DNA of 11,700 bases, taken from the NCBI GenBank assembly GCA_028702975.1, contig JAQVNT010000028.1:1-11700 (forward strand). The letters run 5' to 3'. The stretch is from Candidatus Delongbacteria bacterium (lineage in GTDB: Bacteria > UBA4055). Position 1 is the stretch's first letter. Each line of letters starts with the position of its first letter. Under the pieces are notes generated by a model. That model saw only the letters and a list, made by a program, of their open reading frames with translations, was not told where the DNA came from and did no database searches. The position numbers and the translations under genes are program-made. Below are positions 1 through 7,707 of the stretch, piece after piece.

Positions 1-223
1 TAACTTTCATTCCTGAATCATACGCCTGTTTGCAGACAAAAGCGTAAAGTTGCCGGTATTCTTCGTCAGAAAAAGCCGGATTTTCGCCGGTAGTCCCTCC
101 CGGAACTACTCCGGTTACTCCTGACAGGGACTGGAATTTGAGAAATTTTTTAAGGCTGTCATAATCGATACCCCCATTTTTCTTGAACGGAGTAACTATT
201 GCTGTATAAAGTCCTTTGATCAT
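1..223 (-). CDS. dapA: 4-hydroxy-tetrahydrodipicolinate synthase family protein, N-terminal part (runs off the left edge)
   Basis: Reading the minus strand from the ATG at 223-221 gives 74 residues without a stop, so the gene continues beyond the window. The start MIKGLYTAIVTPF and the motif G42-G-T-T-G-E47 are the beginning of the (beta/alpha)8 barrel of the DapA/NanA family. T44 and T45 fall where DHDPS has its conserved Thr pair, which helps bind pyruvate. DapA condenses pyruvate with aspartate semialdehyde in the cytoplasm on the way to lysine and diaminopimelate. A Shine-Dalgarno GGAGAC (231-236, complement) sits 7 bases before the ATG and supports this start. The catalytic Schiff-base Lys and Tyr lie outside the window, so another family aldolase (for example an N-acetylneuraminate lyase-like enzyme) cannot be fully excluded. 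The gene is divergent from the rnhA operon. Confidence 0.85.
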   Translation of the reverse strand, partial: MIKGLYTAIVTPFKKNGGIDYDSLKKFLKFQSLSGVTGVVPGGTTGENPAFSDEEYRQLYAFVCKQAYDSGMKV

Positions 224-252
224 ATTTTTCGTCTCCTAACTTAACACTGGTG

Positions 253-274
253 GGAAATTAAGAAAAAGATTTCC
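253..274. repeat. Short inverted repeat in the dapA/rnhA intergenic region
   Basis: GGAAAT (253-258) and ATTTCC (269-274) form a perfect 6-base inverted repeat around a 10-base A-rich spacer. It lies 30-51 bases upstream of the dapA start codon, next to a possible minus-strand -10 element (TATTAT, complement of 276-281) that has no recognisable -35 partner. It could be an operator or a weak leader hairpin. A 6-base repeat in AT-rich DNA is also expected by chance, so this is only a candidate. Confidence 0.25.
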
Positions 275-335
275 AATAATACAGCAGAATTTTATTTTTT
301 TTCGGTTAATACCATAAAAATAGTCAAAATATTTT

Positions 336-362
336 TTGCAAATTTGAACGGAATGATATAAT
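336..362 (+). promoter_or_regulatory. Sigma-70-type promoter for the rnhA-nusB-MPE-secA-topA operon
   Basis: A perfect -10 hexamer TATAAT is at 357-362. The best -35 candidate is TTGCAA at 336-341, with a 15-base spacer that is shorter than the preferred 17; TTTGCA at 335-340 gives 16. Transcription would begin near 369, leaving a leader of about 29 bases that contains the strong Shine-Dalgarno AAGGAGG at 378-384. No other convincing promoter is visible before 7638, which fits one long transcript. Confidence 0.6.
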
Positions 363-397
363 TTTACTGTCTCTGAAAAGGAGGTTCGCTAAACAGA

Positions 398-841
398 ATG
401 AAAAAAGTGACGATGTACACTGACGGAGCCTGTAGTAAGAATCCCGGACCGGGAGGTTGGGGAGTTGTACTCATCTACGGAGAAAAAATAAAAAAAGTAT
501 CGGGATACAGCAGCATGACAACGAACAACATAATGGAACTTACGGCATTTATCGAAGGAATGAAGCTTTTGAAGGAAAAATGCGAAGTTGATCTGTATAC
601 TGATTCAAAATATCTGACTGATTCTGCGACAAAATGGCTTACAGGCTGGGAAAAGAACGGATGGAAGACGAGTGCGAAGAAAGAAGTAAAGAATATTCCT
701 CTTTGGAAAACAATATCGGAAATGATCAGATCGCACAAAGTGGTTTTCAACTGGGTCAAAGGGCATGACGGGAATTTATACAACGAGGAATGCGACAGAC
801 TTGCGAGAGAAGAGATTTTAACAAACCAAAAAGCGGAATAA
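398..841 (+). CDS. rnhA: Ribonuclease HI
   Basis: This 147-residue cytoplasmic endonuclease cuts the RNA strand of RNA-DNA hybrids, removing R-loops and primers. The whole RNase HI fold is present at the usual length (E. coli 155). The N-terminal MYTDGACSKNPGPGGWG block carries catalytic D9. NNIMEL gives E47, LYTDSKY gives D69, and ECDRLAR gives D133. H123 in VKGHDG matches the conserved active-site-loop histidine. The tryptophan-rich segment at 80-90 (WLTGWEKNGW) matches the basic-protrusion/handle region that grips the hybrid. The start is supported by AAGGAGG at 378-384, although the 13-base spacing is a little long. It is the first gene of the rightward operon and ends 6 bases before nusB. 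Confidence 0.97.
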   Translation: MKKVTMYTDGACSKNPGPGGWGVVLIYGEKIKKVSGYSSMTTNNIMELTAFIEGMKLLKEKCEVDLYTDSKYLTDSATKWLTGWEKNGWKTSAKKEVKNIPLWKTISEMIRSHKVVFNWVKGHDGNLYNEECDRLAREEILTNQKAE

Positions 842-847
842 AAAATT

Positions 848-1540
848 ATGTCTTCAAACCTTCTTTCAAACCGTAGAAATACAAGGGAAAACCTGCTGAT
901 GTTCTTCTACAGCATGGAATTTAAAGACCCCCGGAACAAAATACCGGATGACGAACTTAAGAAGTTTCTGAAAGAAGTATCGGACATCAGAAAGGAAGAT
1001 AAACTGGAAAACCTCCGCGAGTCCATTAAAGAGATATTCGACAGCGTGAAGATCATCAAGCTTGAGAATGAAGACGCAATAGAGTTCAGTCTCCCATATA
1101 CGAAAGAAACGGTAACGATGACATTTGAGGACATGGACAATAACAATGTGCACGACGGATTTTTTACGAAAGCATCGGATATTATGGCTGAAATGGGCAT
1201 ACGGGACGACAAAAAACAGGATAATACATTTTCTGACAACAGCGAGAATCTGAAGTTCTTCAGAAATTATGTTTCGTCTTATTTCGGGAACATTGACATG
1301 ATAGATAAAAGCATAATATCCAATCTGGAGAACTGGGATTTCACCAGAATATCTATCATCGATAAGATAATTCTCAGGATGGGCATAGTCGAGCTAAAAT
1401 ATTTTGATGACATACCTCCAAAAGTTGTGATCAATGAGGCTATTGAGCTTGGAAAAAAGTACAGTACAGAAAAAAGTAATGTGTTTATAAACGGAATACT
1501 GAACAAACTTAAGAACGAGATCAGAAAAACTGATAATTAA
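848..1540 (+). CDS. nusB: Transcription antitermination factor NusB, with an enlarged middle region
   Basis: NusB binds boxA RNA together with NusE (ribosomal protein S10) in antitermination complexes on rRNA operons. The N-terminus (S7-NRRNTRENLLMFFYSMEF) matches the RNA-binding first helix of NusB. Residues 153-227 match its C-terminal half: a 'NWDFTRISIIDKIILRMGIVEL' type helix, 'PPKVVINEAIELGKKY' and 'FINGILNKL'. At 230 residues it is far longer than the usual 130-160. The extra length is a charged segment at about residues 28-132, between the first helices and the C-terminal bundle. There is no frameshift or stop in it, so it looks like a genuine insertion. A GGAA Shine-Dalgarno (835-838) inside the end of rnhA, 6 bases from the upstream stop, suggests translational coupling. 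The family call is secure; the role of the insert is unknown. Confidence 0.9.
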   Translation: MSSNLLSNRRNTRENLLMFFYSMEFKDPRNKIPDDELKKFLKEVSDIRKEDKLENLRESIKEIFDSVKIIKLENEDAIEFSLPYTKETVTMTFEDMDNNNVHDGFFTKASDIMAEMGIRDDKKQDNTFSDNSENLKFFRNYVSSYFGNIDMIDKSIISNLENWDFTRISIIDKIILRMGIVELKYFDDIPPKVVINEAIELGKKYSTEKSNVFINGILNKLKNEIRKTDN

Positions 1541-1552
1541 GGCGGATGGTCT

Positions 1553-2230
1553 ATGAAAATAGCTGTGATATCAGACATTCACTCCAATCAGGAAGCACTT
1601 GAGGCCGTACTCAAAGATATAGAAAAAGAAAAGGCCGACAAAATCTACTGCCTCGGCGATATTGTAGGTTACGGTCCGAGCCCCAATGAATGTATCGATC
1701 TTGTAAAAGGAGTTACTGATAAAGTCGTTGTTGGAAACCATGACAGCGCAGTCATAAATCAGACTGACATGATGCTTTTTAATTCGTATGCAAGAGAATC
1801 TACCGAGTGGACGAGAAGGATGATAAACGATGAGAATTATGAATATTTGCTGAATCTCCCTCTGAAGATAAGCGAACACGACCTGCTTTTCGTTCATTCC
1901 ACACCGCTTATTCCTGAAGACTGGAATTATATTCTTACGCAGCATAGCGCAGAGAAACACTTCAATTATTTTACGGAATCGGTATGCTTTATCGGTCACT
2001 CTCACAGACCGGAAATGTTCAGATCTGTTGACAACAGGCTTATCGTTAATGTAGGCTCCGTAGGTCAGCCGAGGGACGGAAATCCTAAAGCCAGTTTTAT
2101 TATATGGGACACGGAAGAGAGTGAGTATGAACTGAAAAGGGTCGAATACGACATAAAGTCAGTATATAAGAAGGTGGTCAAAGCCGGATTGAATGAATTT
2201 CTCGGCGAGAGACTGATGGTCGGAAGATAA
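1553..2230 (+). CDS. Calcineurin-like metallophosphoesterase (YfcE/MJ0936-type)
   Basis: This 225-residue soluble protein has the complete set of metallophosphoesterase metal ligands. They are D8-x-H10 (ISDIH), G35-D36 (CLGDIVGYG), G61-N-H-D64, H115 (FVHSTP) and G148-H149-S-H151. These bind two divalent metals and hydrolyse phosphomono- or phosphodiester bonds. The single-domain form with 'DIVGYGPSPNEC' after the GD motif is a widespread subgroup (COG0639/COG0622-like). Its substrates are mostly undefined, with nucleotides, cyclic nucleotides or protein phosphates all possible. There is no signal peptide or membrane segment, so it is probably cytoplasmic. The Shine-Dalgarno AAGGCGGAT (1539-1547) overlaps the nusB stop, showing tight coupling. 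Its place between nusB and secA gives no clear functional clue. Confidence 0.92.
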   Translation: MKIAVISDIHSNQEALEAVLKDIEKEKADKIYCLGDIVGYGPSPNECIDLVKGVTDKVVVGNHDSAVINQTDMMLFNSYARESTEWTRRMINDENYEYLLNLPLKISEHDLLFVHSTPLIPEDWNYILTQHSAEKHFNYFTESVCFIGHSHRPEMFRSVDNRLIVNVGSVGQPRDGNPKASFIIWDTEESEYELKRVEYDIKSVYKKVVKAGLNEFLGERLMVGR

Positions 2231-2251
2231 ATATAAAAGAACAGGGAACAG

Positions 2252-5215
2252 ATGTTATCATTTTTGTTGAATAAGTTATTCGGTACAAAGCAGGATAGAG
2301 AGGTAAAAAGGTTAAGGCCGATAGTAGAAAATATAAATTCATGGTACGAAAAATATAAAACTCTTTCGGATGACGGTATTAAGCTGAAAACATCCGAGTT
2401 TAGAGAACGCTTAAAATCCGGGGAAACAGAGAACGACATTCTTCCCGAAGCTTTCGGGCTTGTAAAAGAAGCCTGCAGGAGAATGGTCGGCAGATCGTGG
2501 ATGATCGACGGAAGAATGCAGGAATGGAACATGATCCCGTACGATGTTCAGCTTATGGGCGCCGTGGTTCTTGCCGAAGGAAAAATAGCCGAAATGGCAA
2601 CCGGAGAAGGTAAAACACTCGTAGCGCTTTTCCCTTCATATCTTAACGCGCTCTCAGGTAAAGGTGTACATATTGTAACAGTGAATGACTACCTGGCCAA
2701 AAGGGACAGAGAGTGGATGGGTTATGTGCTGGAATTTCTGGGAATGACGGTCGGCGTTATAACATCTGAAACACAAGATCGTGAAAAAAGAAAAAAGGAG
2801 TACGGAAAGGATATCCTTTACGGTGTAAATCATGAATTCGGGTTCGATTACCTAAGGGATAACATGGTGATCGACATAGAGGATATGGTACAGAGGGGAT
2901 TCAATTACTGCCTGATAGACGAGGTGGATTCGATCCTGATAGACGAAGCGAGAGTACCGCTTATAATTTCCGGTGCCGTGCCTAAATCCGACAATCAAAG
3001 GTTCGATATGCTTAAACCAAAGGTGTTCGAGCTTGTCAGAGAACAGACGAAAATGGTCAATGAATGGCTGAGTGAAGCTGAAAAGGCTATAGAAAAAGAT
3101 CCTGAGGATAGAAAAGCGCTTACGCTTGTCCTCAAAGCTTCTAAAGCTACTCCTAAAAATAAAAAGCTTCTAAAACTGCTGACGATACCTTCAGTGAAAA
3201 CAAATGTAAATAAACTCGAAAATGAATTATTGAGAGACAAGATATTCAGCAGCATAACAGAAGATCTTTACTATACGATCGAAGAAAGATCAAATACTGT
3301 TGACATATTCAAGAACGGACATGATCTGTTAACGAAAGGCGGTTCCGACAAAAACATGTTCGTTATTCCAGATCTTGCTACTGAGATACAGAATATCGAA
3401 TCGATGGAACTTCCGGACAAGGAAAAAGAAGAAATAATAGAAAAACTTCATACCGAATATGCCGAGAAAAGCGATAAGATACACACTATGAATCAGCTTC
3501 TCCGCGCGTATTCTCTCTTTGAAAAAGATGTCGAGTATGTAGTTCAGGACGGCAGGGTCATAATCGTTGACCAGTCCACAGGCAGGCTAAAATACGACAG
3601 CAGATTCAGCAACGGCATGCATCAGGCGATCGAAGCCAAAGAGGGTGTTAAGGTCGGAGAGGACACCCAGACAGTGGCGGCCATAACATACCAGAACTAT
3701 TTCAGGATGTATAAAAAACTCAGCGGTATGACCGGTACGGCGATCACCGAAGAGAACGAGTTCTTCGAGATATACAATCTCATAGTCTCGGTTATACCCA
3801 CAAATGTCCCTGTCATCAGGAATGATCAGCAGGACTACATCTACATGACCAAGAAAGAAAAGTACAATGCTATAATTAACGATGTTGCCGCCTTAAGAAG
3901 TGAAGGCCGGCCGGTACTGCTCGGTACCCCCGATGTGGAAGTCAGCGAGATAATGCACAGGCTTCTTGATATGAGAAGGATACCTCATAATCTGCTCAAC
4001 GCGAAAAATCATGCACGCGAGGCCCAGATCATTAAGGATGCCGGAGAGTCAGGGACGATCACGATAGCTACGAACATGGCAGGTCGAGGTACTGATATCA
4101 AGCTGGGTACCGGTGTGAAAGACAAGGACGGGCTTGCGATCATCGGCTGTGAAAGGCACGATTCAAGAAGGATAGACAGGCAGCTCAGAGGAAGAGCAGG
4201 AAGGCAGGGCGATCCCGGATCGTCAAGGTTCTATGTTTCGCTGGAAGATAATTTAATGAGGATATTTGGCTCTGAAAGAATTTCCGGAATAATGGACAAG
4301 TTCGGAAGGAGCGAAGGCGAACCCATAGCACATCCCTGGATAACCAAATCGATCGAAAGAGCGCAGAAAAGGGTCGAAATGCATAATTTCTCAATGCGAA
4401 AACATATTATCCAGTACGACGATGTTATGAACAAGAAGAGGGATGTGATATACAGGAGGAGAAGGGCTGCGCTGATAAAGGGAGCCGTGAGTGAAGGGAA
4501 GGTCGTACCATTCGCAAAGGAATACGGCGTAGATCCCGACGAAGGCATGTTCAAGGAAGTAAATGAAGTGCTTGAAGATTTCGTCAAAGAGATAATATTT
4601 AACGCATGTTCGAATTCCAGATCACCTGAGAACTGGGACTGGGAGTATATTGATAAAAACCTCATGAAAACCATGCTGATCAAATTCGATCAGGATATAT
4701 CTGTGATCAATACGGCAGAAGACCTCTATGATAAACTTCTGAGCCTTTCGCTTGATAAATTCAATAAAAAGAGATCGGTCATCGGTGAAAGGATGATGGA
4801 TATTCTTTCCAGAATAGCGATCGTAAAAATAATTGACATCAACTGGCAGGAGCATTTGCGTGAGGACGATGATCTCCGTAGCGGGATATCATTGATGGCA
4901 CATGCCCAGAAAGATCCTCTTATCGAGTATAAAAGAAGGTCCTTCGAATCGTTCAAGGAAATGCTTTTCACGCTGAATCAGCAGACCCTCGAATTTATCT
5001 TTAAGGCAAGGATCGAAGTCGAGATCAGTCAGGAGGAGCAGAACAGAAGGAAAGAGCAGGATCGTCTAAACAGCCTTAAGGCTCAGGCTCAAGGATCTGC
5101 AGCAGCCAAACAGAGAACCGTAAAGAACTTAACCGAAAAAGTTGGAAGGAACGATCCCTGCCCGTGCGGGAGCGGTAAAAAATATAAAAACTGTCACGGC
5201 GCAGAAAAAATTTAA
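2252..5215 (+). CDS. secA: Protein translocase subunit SecA
   Basis: SecA is the ATPase motor that pushes unfolded preproteins through SecYEG at the inner membrane. This is full length (987 residues). NBD1 has Walker A MATGEGKT (115-122) and DEVD (223-226). SGMTGTA (491-497), TNMAGRGTDI (607-616) and QLRGRAGRQGDPG (644-656) are the conserved NBD2-side motifs. The helical scaffold (about 845-915, including AQKDP and EYKRRSF) follows. The C-terminal zinc-binding tail, which contacts SecB and ribosomes in other bacteria, has C970-x-C972 and C981-H982. Residues about 250-335 form an insertion beside the preprotein cross-linking domain that is absent from E. coli SecA but typical of Bacteroidetes/Chlorobi-type proteins. 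An AGGGA (2243-2247) lies 4 bases from the start. It is 21 bases downstream of the phosphoesterase and 22 bases upstream of topA. Confidence 0.99.
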   Translation: MLSFLLNKLFGTKQDREVKRLRPIVENINSWYEKYKTLSDDGIKLKTSEFRERLKSGETENDILPEAFGLVKEACRRMVGRSWMIDGRMQEWNMIPYDVQLMGAVVLAEGKIAEMATGEGKTLVALFPSYLNALSGKGVHIVTVNDYLAKRDREWMGYVLEFLGMTVGVITSETQDREKRKKEYGKDILYGVNHEFGFDYLRDNMVIDIEDMVQRGFNYCLIDEVDSILIDEARVPLIISGAVPKSDNQRFDMLKPKVFELVREQTKMVNEWLSEAEKAIEKDPEDRKALTLVLKASKATPKNKKLLKLLTIPSVKTNVNKLENELLRDKIFSSITEDLYYTIEERSNTVDIFKNGHDLLTKGGSDKNMFVIPDLATEIQNIESMELPDKEKEEIIEKLHTEYAEKSDKIHTMNQLLRAYSLFEKDVEYVVQDGRVIIVDQSTGRLKYDSRFSNGMHQAIEAKEGVKVGEDTQTVAAITYQNYFRMYKKLSGMTGTAITEENEFFEIYNLIVSVIPTNVPVIRNDQQDYIYMTKKEKYNAIINDVAALRSEGRPVLLGTPDVEVSEIMHRLLDMRRIPHNLLNAKNHAREAQIIKDAGESGTITIATNMAGRGTDIKLGTGVKDKDGLAIIGCERHDSRRIDRQLRGRAGRQGDPGSSRFYVSLEDNLMRIFGSERISGIMDKFGRSEGEPIAHPWITKSIERAQKRVEMHNFSMRKHIIQYDDVMNKKRDVIYRRRRAALIKGAVSEGKVVPFAKEYGVDPDEGMFKEVNEVLEDFVKEIIFNACSNSRSPENWDWEYIDKNLMKTMLIKFDQDISVINTAEDLYDKLLSLSLDKFNKKRSVIGERMMDILSRIAIVKIIDINWQEHLREDDDLRSGISLMAHAQKDPLIEYKRRSFESFKEMLFTLNQQTLEFIFKARIEVEISQEEQNRRKEQDRLNSLKAQAQGSAAAKQRTVKNLTEKVGRNDPCPCGSGKKYKNCHGAEKI

Positions 5216-5237
5216 TTCAATCTAGGGAAATAAAAAA

Positions 5238-7529
5238 ATGGGTAAGAATCTTGTCATACTGGAATCACCGGGAAAAGTAAAAGCCGTCAGCAAATATCTC
5301 GGGAATTCTTATAATGTAATCGCGAGTAACGGGCATGTTATAGACCTTCCTCCAAAGGAGCTGGGCGTTGACATAGAAAATGATTTTAAACCGACATATA
5401 AGATCATAGACAATGCGGGTCAGGCGAGCAAGATCATGAAGAAAATAGAGACTATGGCGAAAGAAAGCGATAAAATTCTGATAGCAACCGACCCCGATCG
5501 CGAAGGTGAGGCTATCGGATGGCATATAAGCAACAGGCTTAAAGAAGCAGAGGGCAGAATTGTCAGGGTTACTTTCAACGAAATCACAAAAAAAGGTATT
5601 GAAGCAGGTTTAAAGAATGAAGGAACTATAGACAAAAACCTGGTGGACGCCCAGCAGTCGAGGCGAATTATGGACAGGCTTGTAGGGTATAAAATAAGCC
5701 CTTTCCTTTGGAAAGCGATCTCGAACGGTCTCAGCGCGGGAAGGGTTCAGTCCGTTGCTTTAAGGATAATTTGCGAAAGAGACAAAGATGTAAACGGCTT
5801 TGTTCCGGAAGAATACTGGACTGTAAAAGCAGAGTTCTCGACTTCGAAGGAACAATTCTATGCCGACCTAGTCAAAATAGATGATAAGGATTTCAGACTT
5901 GCCAATAAATCCGAAGCTGAAAAAATAATCACCGATATCAGGAAATCAAAATACTCTGTTCTTAATATAAACAAGACAAAGGTTAAAAAATCGCCGATGG
6001 CGCCTTTTATAACATCCACTCTCCTGCAGGCAAGTGTGAACAGGCTGGGTTTTTCTTCAAAGAAAACTATGCAGATAGCACAGAATCTGTACGAAGGTAT
6101 AGAACTCGGAACCAGGGGCGTCGTGGGTCTTATAACCTATATGAGAACTGATTCTACAAGAGTTTCCAATGATGCGGTTGATGAAGTCAGGGACTATATA
6201 AGCAAAAAATTCGGAGTCGACTTTGTTACTCCAAGCGCAAGAAAATATAAATCGAAAAAGAATATTCAGGACGCGCACGAAGCTATCCGACCGGCGGATA
6301 TAAATCTTGAGCCGAAAAAGCTTCAGCCCTATCTTTCAAAAGAACAGTTCAGGTTATACCAGCTGATCTGGACCAGATTTGTGGCTACACAAATGAAAGA
6401 GGCTTTATTCGAGCAGACAGTAATTGACATCGGATCGTCAAAATTCAAATTCAGGATCTCAGCCAGAAAAAATATATTTAAAGGATATCAGCAGGTATTT
6501 GTCGACAGTGATTTCGGCGTTGATAAAGAAGACGAAGATTCTAACACAAAGCTGCCCAAGAAAATCGATGTCGGTATGATGGTTACTTTGAACGAAGTCG
6601 AATCAGAAGAGCATTTTACAAAACCGCCTGCAAGGTTTAATGAAGCCTCCCTGACTAAGGAGCTTGAAGAGCAGGAGATAGGAAGACCTTCAACGTACGC
6701 TACTATAATTGACAGGCTCATTTATCAGAAATACATTGAGAAATCTGAAAAGAAACTTATTTCAACTGAACTCGGTAACCTCGTGAACAATATACTTGTA
6801 GATAATTTTGGTGAGATTTTCAATATCAAATTTACAAAAAAAATGGAAGCCAGCCTTGATAAAATAGAATACGGTGAGGCCGGAATGCTGGAAATCCTTA
6901 ATAAATTCTACAAACCTTTTGAAAAAACTCTTGAGGCAGTTTCAAAGAAAACCAACGAGATCAAAAAAACCACCGAACTTCCTGCGGGAGGTATCTGCCC
7001 GAGGTGCGGAAAAGGTTCGCTTATTTTTAAATGGGGAAAGAACGGTAAATTTATTGCGTGCAGTAATTTCCCGGCGTGCAAATACACCGCTTCACTCGAT
7101 CAGTCAGAAGGCGGATCAGAGTCCAAAAAGGACGGTTCTGTAAAAACTGCACCGAAGAAAGAATTCGGAAAATGCCCCAAATGCGGAAAGGGTACTCTTG
7201 TAGAAAGGACAGGCAGATTCGGAAGAAAATTTATTGCGTGCGACATGTATCCGAAGTGCAAATATATCCATGCTGAGCACATCAGTATCAAGTGTCCGGT
7301 AGAAGGTTGTGACGGAACGATAAAAGACAAAACGACAAAAAAAGGAAGGTTGTTCTACGGATGTTCGAATTTTCCTAAATGCACATTTGCATCATGGAAC
7401 AAACCGGTCGAAAAAAAATGTCCTTCATGCGGATACGGAATACTGGAAGAAGTAACTGATCAGAAAACTTCTTCAGTTAAATATGTGTGCCCGAATTGCA
7501 AAAAAGAATTCGAAGATATAAAAATCTGA
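5238..7529 (+). CDS. topA: DNA topoisomerase I (type IA)
   Basis: TopA relaxes negative supercoils by cutting one strand and holding it through a 5'-phosphotyrosine. The 763-residue protein begins with a TOPRIM domain: E9 in ILESPGK, and D85-P-D-R-E89 for Mg2+. The catalytic tyrosine is Y301 in the block LITYMRTDSTRVS, and the HEAIRP and GRPSTYATII blocks are intact. The C-terminus has four cysteine-rich modules. Their ligands are C587/C590/C608/C614, C646/C649/C668/C674, C686/C691/C709/C715 and C728/C731/C751/C754. The first three are the usual topoisomerase C4 fingers; the last has a CxxC...CxxC pattern with a shorter tail. Such fingers bind single-stranded DNA and, in E. coli, RNA polymerase. 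A Shine-Dalgarno AGGGA (5224-5228) lies 9 bases upstream. It is the last gene of the first operon. Confidence 0.98.
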   Translation: MGKNLVILESPGKVKAVSKYLGNSYNVIASNGHVIDLPPKELGVDIENDFKPTYKIIDNAGQASKIMKKIETMAKESDKILIATDPDREGEAIGWHISNRLKEAEGRIVRVTFNEITKKGIEAGLKNEGTIDKNLVDAQQSRRIMDRLVGYKISPFLWKAISNGLSAGRVQSVALRIICERDKDVNGFVPEEYWTVKAEFSTSKEQFYADLVKIDDKDFRLANKSEAEKIITDIRKSKYSVLNINKTKVKKSPMAPFITSTLLQASVNRLGFSSKKTMQIAQNLYEGIELGTRGVVGLITYMRTDSTRVSNDAVDEVRDYISKKFGVDFVTPSARKYKSKKNIQDAHEAIRPADINLEPKKLQPYLSKEQFRLYQLIWTRFVATQMKEALFEQTVIDIGSSKFKFRISARKNIFKGYQQVFVDSDFGVDKEDEDSNTKLPKKIDVGMMVTLNEVESEEHFTKPPARFNEASLTKELEEQEIGRPSTYATIIDRLIYQKYIEKSEKKLISTELGNLVNNILVDNFGEIFNIKFTKKMEASLDKIEYGEAGMLEILNKFYKPFEKTLEAVSKKTNEIKKTTELPAGGICPRCGKGSLIFKWGKNGKFIACSNFPACKYTASLDQSEGGSESKKDGSVKTAPKKEFGKCPKCGKGTLVERTGRFGRKFIACDMYPKCKYIHAEHISIKCPVEGCDGTIKDKTTKKGRLFYGCSNFPKCTFASWNKPVEKKCPSCGYGILEEVTDQKTSSVKYVCPNCKKEFEDIKI

Positions 7530-7637
7530 TTTTTTTGTTGTAATTGGCGTATTATTAACGCATATTTATGTAGTGCATCGGTGAAGGAGCAATTAAAAGA
7601 GGTGTGAATTATAAAGTTAAACAGCGAAATAATTTGC

Positions 7638-7666
7638 TTGACAAAAAAGAATGAAATGCTTTATAT
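7638..7666 (+). promoter_or_regulatory. Strong sigma-70-type promoter for the parA-pil operon
   Basis: A perfect -35 TTGACA at 7638-7643 is followed, after the ideal 17 bases, by TTATAT at 7661-7666 (or TATATT at 7662-7667 with 18). The start of transcription is expected near 7673, about 35 bases before the ATG at 7708. It lies in the only gap between topA and the ParA-like gene, so the downstream genes are likely transcribed separately from the housekeeping operon. No operator-like palindrome is visible around it. Confidence 0.8.
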
Positions 7667-7707
7667 TGATGCAATAAAGGTTAAAACATTAAGTTACAGG
7701 TTTGATT

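Noticed and set aside
1571..2005. Long minus-strand open frame opposite the phosphoesterase gene
   Set aside because: The plus strand encodes a complete, motif-intact metallophosphoesterase. The opposite-frame peptide has no recognisable domain or ribosome binding site.
3053..3230. SecA insertion as a possible intein or mobile insertion
   Set aside because: It is too short for an intein, has no splice-junction Cys/Ser...His-Asn pattern, and resembles the regular insertion of FCB-type SecA.
6874..7276. Plus-strand open frames overlapping the topA zinc-finger region
   Set aside because: They are frame shadows of the intact topA C-terminus, rich in Arg/Lys/Cys from shifted finger codons, with no independent start signals.
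7519..7536. A-run/T-run around the topA stop codon as a terminator hairpin
   Set aside because: The stem would consist almost entirely of A-T pairs (AAAAATC-TGA-TTTTTT) without a GC core, which is common by chance in AT-rich DNA.
7547..7561. GCGT...ACGC inverted repeat after topA as a possible terminator
   Set aside because: Only a 4-base stem with a 7-base loop and no T-run directly after it. The T-run at 7530-7536 precedes the repeat, so it does not look like an intrinsic terminator.
7581..7607. Eight-codon GTG reading frame (VKEQLKEV) as a leader peptide
   Set aside because: It lies upstream of the TTGACA promoter and has no Shine-Dalgarno of its own, so it would not be in the downstream transcript.
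7651..7677. Tiny ATG frame (MKCFILMQ) overlapping the -10 region
   Set aside because: It overlaps the predicted promoter, has no ribosome binding site and lies mostly before the expected transcription start.
7702..7707. TTG at 7702 as start of the ParA-like protein
   Set aside because: The AGG ribosome-binding bases end at 7700, leaving almost no spacing. The ATG at 7708 has 7 bases and begins exactly at the conserved MRKIAILSSKGG.
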